64,000 nt of DNA from Achromobacter sp. MFA1 R4 (GTDB lineage Bacteria; Pseudomonadota; Gammaproteobacteria; Burkholderiales; Burkholderiaceae_B): NCBI RefSeq assembly GCF_900156745.1, contig NZ_LT707065.1, positions 4,464,001-4,528,000 of the forward strand, written 5' to 3'. Within the stretch, counting starts at the first letter, position 1. Each line of letters begins with the position of its first letter. Made by a program: the position numbers and the translations under genes. A model generated the notes under the pieces. The model was not told the DNA's origin, did no database searches, and worked only from the letters and a program-made list of their open reading frames with translations. Positions 1 through 8,445 of this stretch are shown here, one piece after another.

Positions 1-3000
1 ACACTGTCAAGAACGTGTCCGCAGCAGGTTCCGCCAAATCCAAGGCGCAAGAGCTCGGTCACAGCGGGGCTACGACGCCGGGGGTGTCGCTGTCCTACAG
101 CAGCAGCAAGAGCGGCGGCTCGTTCGACTCGTACAGCCAGGTAAGTAGCGGTTCTTCGCTGAGCGCCGCGGGCGATATCGTGATTCGTGCGACCGGGAAC
201 GGCTCGCGCGATGCCTCGGGCCGGGCGCAGGATGGCGACATCCTGATCTCCGGTTCCACCCTGCGCGCCCAGGGCGGTGTCGTACTGGATGCCCAGCGCA
301 ACATCGCCGTCGTCGGTTCCGACAATCGTCAGAATCAGACCAGCGAGGAATCGAGCAAGAGCACCAGCTTCTCGATAGGCAGCATGAGCCTGGGCGACAT
401 CGGACGCGCGATCGATGGCGGGCCCAATTCCAGCGGCGTCAAGGTGTTCCCCTACGGCAGCGAATCGGCGCACTCCGATGAATTGTCCTCCGGCACGTGG
501 CAGACCTCATCGCTCATCACCGGGAACAGCGTTCATCTGAACAGCCGTGACGGCGACATCCGCATCGCCGGATCGGCCATCGACGCCATCAACAACGTGG
601 GCCTTTTGGCCAACCGCGGATCGATCGTCATCGACACGGGCAGCGCGACGCGCGACCACAGCAGCAGCTATAGCAACAAGACGGTGGGCGATCTGGGGCG
701 TGAGGGCAGCGGCTTTTCCGTTGGGGTGCGCAGTAGCAGCGGCAGCCTGGATGAGCGCAGCAGCACGCCAAGCGCAGCCGGCAGCACCATTACCAGCCAT
801 CTGGGCGACGTCTCGATCGTCGCCATGGAGGACGTACTGGTGCGCGGAAGCGATATCCGCGCAGGCCGGGATCTGCTCATGGCCGGTCAGTCAGTCGCCA
901 TCGAAGGCAGCTACGACACCAGCGTCTATCGCCAGTTCCAGGAGAGCAGCCAGATCGGCGTAACCATCAGCGCCAGCAATCCGGTCGTCAGCGCCGTGCA
1001 GAGCACCAACCGCATGCGCGAGGCCGCCCAGGAGACCAACAATGGCCGCCTCCAGGCCATCGCGGCAGTCGCGGCGGGCCTGGCGGCCAAGAATGCCTAC
1101 GACGCGGTAGCCAAAGACCCCGCCAAGGTCGGCGGCATCAACATCAACGTCGACCTGGGCGCCAGCAGCGCCAGCCAGACCAGCACCGGCCAAAGCAGTA
1201 CCGCAAGCGGCGCTGCCATTTCGGCCGGCCGTGATATGACGATCATCGCTGCCGGCAAGGGCGACAAGTCCGACATCATCGTGTCGGGCTCTGACCTGGC
1301 CGCGGGCCGCAACATTGTCCTGGATGCGCAAGGCGACATCCTGCTCACCGCCCAGCAGAACACCGCCAGCCAAAAGACCGACGGCAAGAGCAGCAGCGCC
1401 AGCATTGGCGTGGGTTTCTCGATTGGGGGAACCCAGACCGGCTTCAGCATCAACCTGGGCGCGGGCGGCAGCAAGAGCAAGAGCAATGGCGAGGACCTGA
1501 CGTGGAACAACACGCACGTGCAGGCCGGCAATGCGCTGACCATGAACTCCGGCGGCGACACGGTCCTGCGCGGCGCGCAAGCGAGCGCCGACCGGATCCT
1601 GGCCACGGTGGGCGGTGACCTCACCATCGAAAGCCTGCAGGACATCAGCAACTACACGGCGCGCGACCGCAGCGTGGGCGTGCAGGTAAGCCTGTGCATT
1701 CCTCCCATCTGCCATGGCGCCAGCTCGGTCAGCGGCAACTACGGCAACACCAAGATCAACAGCCAATACGCCAGCGTTACTGAGCAGTCAGGCCTGTGGG
1801 CGGGCGACGGCGGCTTCCAACTCGATGTCGCCAAGAACACCGGCCTGATCGGCGGCGTCATCGCCAGCAGCGACAAAGCGGTCGCCGACGGCAAGAACGT
1901 CCTGATCACCGGCACCCTCACCAACCGCGACGTCGAGAATCACGCCAGCTACGAAGGCCAGTCCATCCAACTAGGCGGTGGCGTGAGCTTTGGCGGCGCC
2001 AACGACGATGGCAAGGACAAGAGCAACATCGGCACCGACGGCAAGGGCGAAGTCGCGGGCGGAAGCAAGGCCACGCCCAACTCCAACCTGCCCAGCTCGA
2101 ACGGCGTGAGCATGGGCGCGCCGGTGGTGGCGGGAGCCAGTGGAGACGCCAGCTCCACCACGCTTAGCGGGATCAGCGGCGGCACGATCGTGATCGCTGA
2201 CGAGGCGGGGCAGAAGGCGCTGACGGGGCAGACGGTGGCGGAGGTGATTGCGGGGTTGAACCGTGACACCAAAGACACGCTGAACAGCCTGGATCCGATA
2301 TTTGATGAGAAGGAGATTCGGACGGGGTTTGAGGTTGTCGGGGAGGCTAGTCGGCAGGTCGGGCAGTTCATGGCGAATCGCGCCGAGGAAATCCAAGACG
2401 CGAAGGAGCGTTCGGAAGACGAGTCTCTTTCGTACGCGGAGCGCGCTAAAGCGGCTCAGGAATACGCGGATTTGGAAAGCAATTGGGGCGCGCAGGGCAC
2501 CTACAGCCAGTGGGCGACGGTCATTCTGGGGGCGGCCAGTGGAAATGTGACCGGTGGCACCAGCCAGTTCATCCAGGCCGCCGCGGTCAATTACCTGCAA
2601 ACCCTGGGCGCAGCCAAGGTCAAGGAGTTGAGCGGTGTGCTAGGCGGCGAGGGCTCAGCCGGCCATGCCGCGCTGCATGCGATATTGGGCTGCGCAGGGG
2701 CAGCCGCGCAAGGCACATCGTGCGGCGCTGGCGGCGCAGGCGCACTTTCGGGCGTTGTGCTAAGCAAACTGTTGGAGAGCATGGATGGAGCTAACGGCAA
2801 GGACCTGTCTCCTGAGGAAGCACAAGCGCGCGTCAACCTGATAAGTAGCATCGTCGCGGGCATTGCTGCGTCGATTGATCCCGCGGCAGCGGTGCCGGCA
2901 GAGATCGCGGCGCGCATAGAGGTGGAGAACAACAGCCAGTACAGGAACCGCGACAAGGTCGCCCGGATGAAGGCCGAGCTTGTGGGGCGTTTGGAAGCGC

Positions 3001-3665
3001 AATGCGGCAATGACACGAGCTGCTTGCAGGCAGGTTGGGCAGACGCTGATCGAATGACGGCGTCGTACGACGAGGTGCTTACGCTGGCCCATTATCCCGA
3101 CCTGACCAAGGAGAAAGGCGACGCGCTTGCGCAGGCGGTGTTAGATTTGGCTCCGGGTGTGTCAAACGCCAGTGCGCTGTATGAACTGGTGACCGGTAAG
3201 GCGGCGACAGGAGACGAGGCCAATCGCTATTTTGCTGCGATCGGTCTTGTGCCGGTGGTTGGTGGCATGCTCAAGAAGGGCGGTGAAGCGATACATGTAT
3301 TCGCGGAGGCGGATAAGGCGCTTGATATTTCGAAGGTGGGCGGTGCAAAAGAGCCAATTCGCTTCATCGATGGCGTTAAGGTCGTTGATCAAAAAACGGG
3401 CCAGGTATTCCAAGGGACTGTTGATCTTGGTCCAACCTTGGATAGGATAAAGTCAGGTGGATCGTTCCCGCATCGAAATGATGGTTCTATATTTCAGAAT
3501 CGCGGTGGAGACTTGCCGAAAAAGCCAGCGGGATATTATACGGAGTACGTACATCCAACTCCTGGTGTCTCGGGCCCAGGCCCTCAGCGAATAGTCGTTG
3601 GGAAAGGTGGTGAAATGTATTACACAGCCGATCACTACAAGACATTTATTCCGATAAAAAATTGA
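1..3665 (+). CDS. cdiA: CdiA/FhaB-like filamentous exoprotein with C-terminal barnase-type RNase (5' end outside window)
   Basis: The frame is open from base 3, so this is the C-terminal part (about 1,220 residues) of a longer gene; numbering below counts from the codon at 15. Residues 1-700 are Ser/Gly/Asp-rich haemagglutinin-type repeats typical of two-partner-secreted filamentous adhesins. A VENN motif at 970-973 ends a pretoxin domain, as in CdiA proteins. A second pretoxin stretch follows, including GLVPVVGG, resembling the TG type. The last 58 residues resemble barnase, with IFQNR, LP and TADHYKTF blocks. By hand alignment the three barnase catalytic residues are kept: Glu1177, Arg1192 and His1207. 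Known CdiA proteins deliver such C-terminal toxins into neighbouring cells on contact; here an RNase is inferred. The 3' end is AT-richer than the body, as expected for exchanged toxin tips. The secretion partner CdiB and the N-terminus lie outside the window. Confidence 0.9.
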   Translation, partial: TVKNVSAAGSAKSKAQELGHSGATTPGVSLSYSSSKSGGSFDSYSQVSSGSSLSAAGDIVIRATGNGSRDASGRAQDGDILISGSTLRAQGGVVLDAQRNIAVVGSDNRQNQTSEESSKSTSFSIGSMSLGDIGRAIDGGPNSSGVKVFPYGSESAHSDELSSGTWQTSSLITGNSVHLNSRDGDIRIAGSAIDAINNVGLLANRGSIVIDTGSATRDHSSSYSNKTVGDLGREGSGFSVGVRSSSGSLDERSSTPSAAGSTITSHLGDVSIVAMEDVLVRGSDIRAGRDLLMAGQSVAIEGSYDTSVYRQFQESSQIGVTISASNPVVSAVQSTNRMREAAQETNNGRLQAIAAVAAGLAAKNAYDAVAKDPAKVGGININVDLGASSASQTSTGQSSTASGAAISAGRDMTIIAAGKGDKSDIIVSGSDLAAGRNIVLDAQGDILLTAQQNTASQKTDGKSSSASIGVGFSIGGTQTGFSINLGAGGSKSKSNGEDLTWNNTHVQAGNALTMNSGGDTVLRGAQASADRILATVGGDLTIESLQDISNYTARDRSVGVQVSLCIPPICHGASSVSGNYGNTKINSQYASVTEQSGLWAGDGGFQLDVAKNTGLIGGVIASSDKAVADGKNVLITGTLTNRDVENHASYEGQSIQLGGGVSFGGANDDGKDKSNIGTDGKGEVAGGSKATPNSNLPSSNGVSMGAPVVAGASGDASSTTLSGISGGTIVIADEAGQKALTGQTVAEVIAGLNRDTKDTLNSLDPIFDEKEIRTGFEVVGEASRQVGQFMANRAEEIQDAKERSEDESLSYAERAKAAQEYADLESNWGAQGTYSQWATVILGAASGNVTGGTSQFIQAAAVNYLQTLGAAKVKELSGVLGGEGSAGHAALHAILGCAGAAAQGTSCGAGGAGALSGVVLSKLLESMDGANGKDLSPEEAQARVNLISSIVAGIAASIDPAAAVPAEIAARIEVENNSQYRNRDKVARMKAELVGRLEAQCGNDTSCLQAGWADADRMTASYDEVLTLAHYPDLTKEKGDALAQAVLDLAPGVSNASALYELVTGKAATGDEANRYFAAIGLVPVVGGMLKKGGEAIHVFAEADKALDISKVGGAKEPIRFIDGVKVVDQKTGQVFQGTVDLGPTLDRIKSGGSFPHRNDGSIFQNRGGDLPKKPAGYYTEYVHPTPGVSGPGPQRIVVGKGGEMYYTADHYKTFIPIKN

Positions 3666-3676
3666 GAGTTGTGAAA

Positions 3677-4060
3677 ATGCTGCCATTCAAATTCTTGGAT
3701 AAATCTCCGTCGTATGATGCGGCGGAAGTTTTCTATGTACGTGTTGATCCAAATCTCTCTATCTCGGATGAACTTTTGAAGTCCCTGTATTACCTTCTTT
3801 GGTTTCCGGGGTATTTTGGTTTTAATTGGGATGCCTTGTATGACTGTTTGAGGGATCTCGCATGGATTCCATATCGCAAGCTCGTTCTCGTACATGAAGC
3901 TTTGCCAAGCTTGCCAGAAGAAGATTTGAAGGTTTATCTTGAAATATTGCGAGACTCCGCTCTTGATTGGGGCGGCGATCAGGAACACGAGTTGGAGGTT
4001 TTCTTCCGGTCTGCTGATAGGAGGAGGGTGGAAAAGTTATTAGTTAATGCTAGGTGTTAA
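3677..4060 (+). CDS. cdiI: Barstar-type immunity protein for the CdiA ribonuclease
   Basis: This 127-residue acidic protein starts 11 bases after the exoprotein stop. The segment YFGFNWDALYDCL at 46-58 matches the barstar signature (YYGENLDALWDCL in barstar from memory). Asp52 and Asp56 sit where barstar Asp35 and Asp39 plug the barnase active site. The expected role is cytoplasmic neutralisation of the RNase domain encoded just upstream, protecting the producer and its kin. The protein is longer than 90-residue barstar, mainly by an N-terminal extension. The ATG at 3677 is chosen; a GTG at 3671 in the same frame is possible, and the ribosome site is weak in both cases. Base composition is unlike the surroundings: 3721-3780 has 24 G/C of 60. 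The family call is firm; specificity for this toxin is inferred from adjacency. Confidence 0.85.
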   Translation: MLPFKFLDKSPSYDAAEVFYVRVDPNLSISDELLKSLYYLLWFPGYFGFNWDALYDCLRDLAWIPYRKLVLVHEALPSLPEEDLKVYLEILRDSALDWGGDQEHELEVFFRSADRRRVEKLLVNARC

Positions 4061-4190
4061 GGGAACTGGAGCGGTGGGAGTCGCAGATGACGCAATCAAA
4101 GCTCTGCCGGGGCCAACAAAATCGAGGCGCCTTAGACATTGGCCTGATTCAAGCTTCTCGAAACTTAGTAAGTTCCAGCTATGTCGATAG
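4047..4190 (+). pseudogene. Possible remnant of a displaced toxin tip
   Basis: This 47-codon frame starts inside the end of the immunity gene and reads MLGVKGTGAVGVADDAIKAL and so on. The GVADDAIKAL segment looks like the hydrophobic linker of polymorphic toxins, but the resemblance is weak and from memory. Orphan toxin fragments are common downstream of cdiI genes, so a leftover is plausible. There is no clear ribosome site of its own. It may equally be non-coding. Confidence 0.25.
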
Positions 4191-4388
4191 GGCGCTGAGA
4201 TAGGTGAAGGTCTCCCCCCATGGCCCTGGCGGTTATGCTATCGCCTGCAACGCTGGATAGGTCCACGGGACTAATGCTGCGAACCCGCAAGCTTCCACGA
4301 TTAACATTAATGTCCGTGACGAGATGGCCAGTCAACGTTGCGCAAGACGCAAGCGGCAATCTGTAGCAGGGTTTAGAGGGACCCGGCC
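4061..4388. other. 328-base gap after the CDI module
   Basis: No convincing complete gene is seen on either strand. Apart from the 47-codon frame at its left end, a 75-codon minus-strand frame (4165-4392) overlaps the lrp stop and resembles nothing I know. The composition is AT-richer than the rest of the window. Decayed toxin or immunity sequence is the likeliest content. Confidence 0.5.
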
Positions 4389-4874
4389 TCATTCCCCCAG
4401 CATCCGCAGATCCGGCGGCCGGTTTTCAATAATGGCCTCCATACTGAAAAACCCCGTCACCGTCGACAACTCGAAATCCGTGATCAGCTTCTGATAGAAG
4501 CGGTCATACCCCGCCATGCCGCGGCAGACGACTTTGATCAGGTAGTCCCAGTCTCCGCCGATGCGATAGAACTCCGTGACTTCGGGCAGGCGTTCGACGT
4601 GCTCGCGGAAGCCGTCGGCCCAGGCCTTGGCGTGGTGGCTGGTGCGGATCATGACGAATACCGTGAGGTCCAGGCCCAGTTCGACCAGGCTGACCTCGGC
4701 GCGCGTACCGCGGATGATGCCGCAGGCGTTCAAGCGCTGGAGTCTGCGCCAGCAGGCGTTCTGCGACAGGCCGACCCGATCGGCAAGCTCGCGTTGGGAC
4801 AGGGATCCGTCTTTTTGCAGGCAGGCGATGATGCTTAGATCGAGTTGGTCTATTTTTTCCATTGCGTCGTTCAT
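4389..4874 (-). CDS. Lrp/AsnC-family transcriptional regulator
   Basis: This is a 161-residue protein of normal Lrp length. It has an N-terminal winged helix (DQLDLSIIACLQKDGSLSQR, then ELADRVGLSQNACWRRLQRL) and a C-terminal RAM-type ligand-sensing domain (EVTEFYRIGGDWDYLIKV). Such proteins bind amino acids or related small molecules and control nearby metabolic genes. It is divergent from the class-V aminotransferase gene at 4974, which it probably regulates. The ATG at 4874 is used; an in-frame ATG at 4862 is a possible alternative. The open frame runs on upstream to 5537 but that part overlaps the aminotransferase gene and is not credible coding. The effector is unknown. Confidence 0.9.
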   Translation of the reverse strand: MNDAMEKIDQLDLSIIACLQKDGSLSQRELADRVGLSQNACWRRLQRLNACGIIRGTRAEVSLVELGLDLTVFVMIRTSHHAKAWADGFREHVERLPEVTEFYRIGGDWDYLIKVVCRGMAGYDRFYQKLITDFELSTVTGFFSMEAIIENRPPDLRMLGE

Positions 4875-4896
4875 TTGACCCGTATCGGCTGAATTT
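4872..4896. promoter_or_regulatory. Promoter-region motif shared with the formamidase upstream region (copy 1)
   Basis: The stretch beginning CATTTGACCCGTATCGGCTG lies at the start of the lrp gene, in the divergent lrp/aminotransferase region. Nearly the same 25 bases occur at 7142-7167 before fmdA. Allowing one inserted G there, 23 of 25 positions agree. A shared regulator site is inferred; the protein is unknown. Confidence 0.4.
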
Positions 4897-4973
4897 AAGC
4901 AAAAAAACGGTGATGTTTCATCTGGGGCTTCCATCGTATGATAGTTGCGAACTGTTCCAGATGTGATCTCCCC

Positions 4974-6464
4974 ATGAATACGCCTCTCCCCGCGGCTCCG
5001 GTGCGCACTTCCGTTTCGCCGTTGCAGCAATTCCAAGACAGCCTGAAAACCCCGGATGTGGCCGCGGCGCTTGCTGACGGATTGATCGGCAAGGACGCCT
5101 GCATTGACGGGCCGTTCGGCGCCAAGCCCCTGGTCTATGCGGATTACGTTGCCTCTGGCCGCGCGTTGATGCAGGTCGAGCGCTTCGTGCTTGAACAGGT
5201 GCTTCCGTTCTACGCGAACTCGCATACCGAAGCCTCGTACTGCGGCGGCTTCATCACGCGCCTGCGGCGCGAGGCGCGCGCGGCGATCGCGCGGTGCTGT
5301 GGCGCGAGCGATGCGCATGCGGTGATTTTCTCGGGATCGGGCGCAACGGCGGGCATCAATCGGCTTGTGCATCTGTTCGGCGTGGACGCGGCGGTGGCCG
5401 CGGGCCGGAAGGTGCGGGTCATCATCGGGCCTTATGAGCATCATTCGAACATCCTGCCGTGGCGCGAATGCGGCGCGGACATCGTCGAGCTGGAAGAAAG
5501 CCCGGAAGGCGGTCCCGATCTGGCGCAGTTGGCGCAAGCGCTGAAAACGACTGAGGACACGCTGGTCGTTTGTGCGCTGTCGGCGGCGTCGAACGTGACA
5601 GGCATCGTGGCGGACGTCGAGGGCATCACGCGGCTCGTGAAGGCCAGTGGCGCGAAGATGCTGTGGGATTATGCGGGCGGCGCGCCGTACCTGCCGGTCC
5701 GGATGTCGCCGGCGGCCGACGCGCAGATCGACGCCATCGTGTTTTCACCGCACAAGTTCATCGGCGGTCCCGGCGCGTCGGGCGTGCTCATCGTGCGCCG
5801 CGATGCGGTGCGCGACACGACGCCGACCTGGCCCGGCGGCGGCACCGTGAAGTTCGTGTCGCCCGTGGGGCACGATTACAGCGGCAGCCTGGAATCGCGT
5901 GAGGAAGCGGGCACGCCGAATGTGGTGGGAGACATCCGCGCCGCGTTGGTCGTCCTGGTGAAGGAAGCGCTGGGCGCCGATTTCATGCAGCAGCGCCATG
6001 CGCATTTCGTGCAGCGCGCGCTGGCGGCGTGGCAGGGCGCGGAGCGTCTGGAGCTGCTGGGCTCGCTGACCGCGCATCGTCTGCCGATCTTCTCGTTCCG
6101 GGTTCGCGACGGCAAGGGCGGCTTCGTGCATCAACAGTTGGTGACGCGGATGCTGAGCGATCGCTTTGGCATCCAGGCTCGCGGCGGTTGCGCGTGCGCG
6201 GGGCCTTATGTGCATCGCCTGCTGGATATCGACGATGCGCAGTCGCTCCAGATGCGGCAAGCCATTCTGGATGGACGCGAGATCGAAAAGCCCGGCTTTG
6301 TGCGGCTGAATTTCAGCGCGCTTCTGTCGGACGACAAGGCGGACTTCATCCTGGAATCGGTGCTTGCGCTGGCGGCCGACGCGCCGGAGTACGAGCATCT
6401 GTACGGCTTCGATCCGAGCCGCGCGATCTTCTTTCCGCGCGATGTGGAGAAGAAGGCCGCGTAA
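4974..6464 (+). CDS. Class-V aminotransferase / cysteine desulfurase-like PLP enzyme
   Basis: This 496-residue cytosolic PLP enzyme of the fold-type I class-V family resembles SufS/NifS desulfurases and their relatives. The Schiff-base lysine sits in FSPHKFIGGPGASG, and a cofactor-binding HSN follows the YEHHSNILPW segment. A Cys-rich loop (RGGCACAGPY) lies where desulfurases carry the active cysteine. No iron-sulfur assembly genes are adjacent, so a role in sulfur delivery is not supported by context; cleavage of a special amino acid under control of the divergent Lrp regulator fits better. The ATG at 4974 is chosen because the sequence from there looks like a normal N-terminus; an in-frame ATG at 4938 exists. 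The exact substrate cannot be told. Confidence 0.85.
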   Translation: MNTPLPAAPVRTSVSPLQQFQDSLKTPDVAAALADGLIGKDACIDGPFGAKPLVYADYVASGRALMQVERFVLEQVLPFYANSHTEASYCGGFITRLRREARAAIARCCGASDAHAVIFSGSGATAGINRLVHLFGVDAAVAAGRKVRVIIGPYEHHSNILPWRECGADIVELEESPEGGPDLAQLAQALKTTEDTLVVCALSAASNVTGIVADVEGITRLVKASGAKMLWDYAGGAPYLPVRMSPAADAQIDAIVFSPHKFIGGPGASGVLIVRRDAVRDTTPTWPGGGTVKFVSPVGHDYSGSLESREEAGTPNVVGDIRAALVVLVKEALGADFMQQRHAHFVQRALAAWQGAERLELLGSLTAHRLPIFSFRVRDGKGGFVHQQLVTRMLSDRFGIQARGGCACAGPYVHRLLDIDDAQSLQMRQAILDGREIEKPGFVRLNFSALLSDDKADFILESVLALAADAPEYEHLYGFDPSRAIFFPRDVEKKAA

Positions 6465-6534
6465 AGCGGCGTCGGGCGCCGATCGCGACGGTGGCTGCCT
6501 TTGCAGCCGCAATCGCAACCTTTGCCATCATCTT

Positions 6535-6556
6535 CGCAGCCCTTTTTTGGGCTGCG
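6535..6556. terminator. Hairpin between convergent genes
   Basis: An 8-base perfect stem, CGCAGCCC with GGGCTGCG, closes around a loop of six T. It lies between the convergent aminotransferase and small exported-protein genes. There is no T-tract after the stem on either strand, so it is only a possible bidirectional terminator. Confidence 0.35.
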
Positions 6557-6569
6557 TCCCGCTCCCCGA

Positions 6570-6938
6570 TCAGTCCTTCATCTGCAGACCGCAGACCCGG
6601 ATCCACGAGGCCTTCATGTCCGTGAGATCGTCGGAGGCGCCCGTCAGCGTGCGCGTGACCTGACCCGAGAACTGCACGCCTTTGCGTCGGCATGCCTCGA
6701 AGTCGTCGCTCAGCGCAAAACGCGCATCCAGCAGGTCCAGCCGGCCCTGGCACAACTCCCGATTCAGCTCCAGGTTATTGGCCGCCTCGCGCGTGCGCTG
6801 GATGTCCTGCGCCTGATCGATGCGGGCCAATTCCGCGTCCACCCGCGCGATGCAGTCATCGGCGGCAATCGCGGGCGCGCTGGCGCAGGCGGCGACGATC
6901 AGGAGGGCGGCGAATGACGGGCGGTGGATGGCAGCCAT
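6570..6938 (-). CDS. Small exported protein of unknown function
   Basis: This 122-residue protein starts with a clear Sec signal peptide (MAAIHRPSFAALLIVAACAS, cleavage likely after APAIAA). The mature part is mostly charged helix and holds four cysteines (in DDCIAR, ELCQGR, EACRRK and RVCGLQ), suggesting two disulfides in the periplasm. I do not recognise the family. The start at 6938 is chosen because the signal peptide begins there; the frame continues upstream without coding character. It converges on the aminotransferase gene and is divergent from the formamidase gene. Confidence 0.75.
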   Translation of the reverse strand: MAAIHRPSFAALLIVAACASAPAIAADDCIARVDAELARIDQAQDIQRTREAANNLELNRELCQGRLDLLDARFALSDDFEACRRKGVQFSGQVTRTLTGASDDLTDMKASWIRVCGLQMKD

Positions 6939-7118
6939 GCGTATGAAACCTTGGTAGTGCGTGAAAGCGTGGCTTGCATGATAACTGCTGCGAAATGGCC
7001 CCGTTGCGCGGGGCGGCACGCGCGCTGCCACTGCATGGAAAACCAGTATGTCCAAACACGTGAACGCGTCTACCATCGTTGACGGTTCAATCGATCCCGA
7101 GATCCAACCCGCAACGGG

Positions 7119-7150
7119 ATTTGGACGCGTATTTGGACGTGCATTTGGAC
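7119..7150. repeat. Three direct copies of ATTTGGAC at 12-base period
   Basis: ATTTGGAC occurs at 7119-7126, 7131-7138 and 7143-7150, each 12 bases apart, in the region before fmdA. The third copy runs into the motif shared with 4872-4896. Evenly spaced direct repeats can be sites for a cooperative activator, though 12 bases is slightly more than one helical turn. The function is inferred only. Confidence 0.5.
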
Positions 7151-7167
7151 CTGTATCGGCTGAAGTT
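7142..7167. promoter_or_regulatory. Promoter-region motif shared with the lrp/aminotransferase region (copy 2)
   Basis: The stretch beginning CATTTGGACCTGTATCGGCT lies 38 bases before the formamidase start and matches 4872-4896 with one insertion and two mismatches. Position suggests a transcription-factor site or a conserved promoter element for fmdA. Confidence 0.4.
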
Positions 7168-7204
7168 CTGTTTTATCAACTCGTCACGACGGAGATGAAA
7201 GAGA

Positions 7205-8434
7205 ATGACCAACACGCTTATCAGTGTCGATCTGGAACAATCCCCCTACGACAACAAGCAGATCCACAACCGCTGGCATCCGGATATTCCGATGGCCGTG
7301 TGGGTGAAGCCGGGGGACGACTTCATTCTGGAAACCTATGACTGGACGGGCGGCGCGATCAAGAACGACGACAGCGCCGACGACGTGCGCGATGTGGATC
7401 TGTCCACCGTGCATTTCCTGTCCGGACCCGTGGGCGTCGAAGGCGCGGAACCGGGCGACCTGCTGGTGGTCGATCTGCTGGATATCGGCGCCAAGCCCGA
7501 CAGCCTCTGGGGCTTCAATGGCTTTTTCAGCCGCAACAATGGCGGCGGCTTCCTCACCGATCATTTTCCGCATGCGCAGAAATCCATCTGGGATTTCCAT
7601 GGCATGTTCACGTCGTCGCGGCATATTCCCGGCGTCAGTTTCGCGGGCCTGATCCATCCGGGCCTGATCGGCTGCCTGCCGGACAGGAAGCTGCTGGACG
7701 CGTGGAACCGGCGCGAGCAGGCGCTGATCGACACCAATCCGAATCGCGTGCCGCCGCTGGCCAATCCCCCCGCGCCCAAGACGGCGCACATGGGCGCGCT
7801 GCAAGGCGCGGAGCGCGACAAGGCGGCAGGCGAGGGCGCGCGCACGGTGCCGCCGCGCGAGCATGGCGGCAATTGCGACATCAAGGACCTGTCGCGCGGG
7901 GCGCGCGTGTTTTTCCCGGTGTATGTGAAGGGCGGCGGGCTGTCGGTGGGCGATCTGCATTTTTCGCAGGGCGATGGCGAGATCACGTTCTGCGGGGCGA
8001 TCGAAATGGCTGGCTGGGTGCACATGCGTGTGTCGCTGATCAAGGGCGGCATGGACAAGTACGCCATCAGGAATCCGATTTTCAAGCCCAGCCCGATCAC
8101 GCCGGCCTACAAGGACTTCCTGATCTTCGAAGGCATTTCGGTCGACGAAGCGGGCAAGCAACATTACCTGGACGTGAACGTGGCCTACCGTCAGGCGTGC
8201 CTGAACGCCATCGAGTACCTGAAGAAGTTCGGCTATTCGGGCGCGCAGGCGTATTCGCTGCTGGGCTGCGCGCCGGTGCAGGGGCACATCAGCGGGGTCG
8301 TCGATATTCCCAACTCGTGCGCCACGCTCTGGCTGCCCACGGAGATTTTCGATTTCGATATCCAGCCGTCGGCGTCGGGCCCCGTCAAGCACATCCAGGG
8401 CGGCGTGGACATGCCGCTGTCTCGCGACCGTTAG
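7205..8434 (+). CDS. fmdA: Formamidase (acetamidase/formamidase family)
   Basis: This 409-residue protein matches the FmdA family in length and motifs throughout, for example the N-terminal WHPDIP, the GDLLVVDLLDIG segment, HPGLIGCLP and HGGNCDIKDL. FmdA hydrolyses formamide to formate and ammonia in the cytosol, releasing nitrogen. The ATG at 7205 has a purine-rich AGATGAAAGAG ribosome site. The next gene, 11 bases downstream, is a zinc-ribbon protein of the FmdB family, the usual partner in formamide/urea loci, so the two form an operon. The upstream region carries direct repeats and a motif also found near the lrp gene. Acetamide or another short amide as the real substrate cannot be excluded. 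Confidence 0.93.
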   Translation: MTNTLISVDLEQSPYDNKQIHNRWHPDIPMAVWVKPGDDFILETYDWTGGAIKNDDSADDVRDVDLSTVHFLSGPVGVEGAEPGDLLVVDLLDIGAKPDSLWGFNGFFSRNNGGGFLTDHFPHAQKSIWDFHGMFTSSRHIPGVSFAGLIHPGLIGCLPDRKLLDAWNRREQALIDTNPNRVPPLANPPAPKTAHMGALQGAERDKAAGEGARTVPPREHGGNCDIKDLSRGARVFFPVYVKGGGLSVGDLHFSQGDGEITFCGAIEMAGWVHMRVSLIKGGMDKYAIRNPIFKPSPITPAYKDFLIFEGISVDEAGKQHYLDVNVAYRQACLNAIEYLKKFGYSGAQAYSLLGCAPVQGHISGVVDIPNSCATLWLPTEIFDFDIQPSASGPVKHIQGGVDMPLSRDR

Positions 8435-8445
8435 GAGACGCGACG

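Noticed and set aside
4875..5537. Upstream extension of the lrp frame
   Set aside because: It overlaps the divergent aminotransferase gene and lacks protein-like sequence; the Lrp family N-terminus starts at 4874.
7048..7341. Small plus-strand frame containing FGRVFGRAFG
   Set aside because: The peptide repeat only reflects the 12-base DNA repeat and the frame overlaps the start of fmdA.
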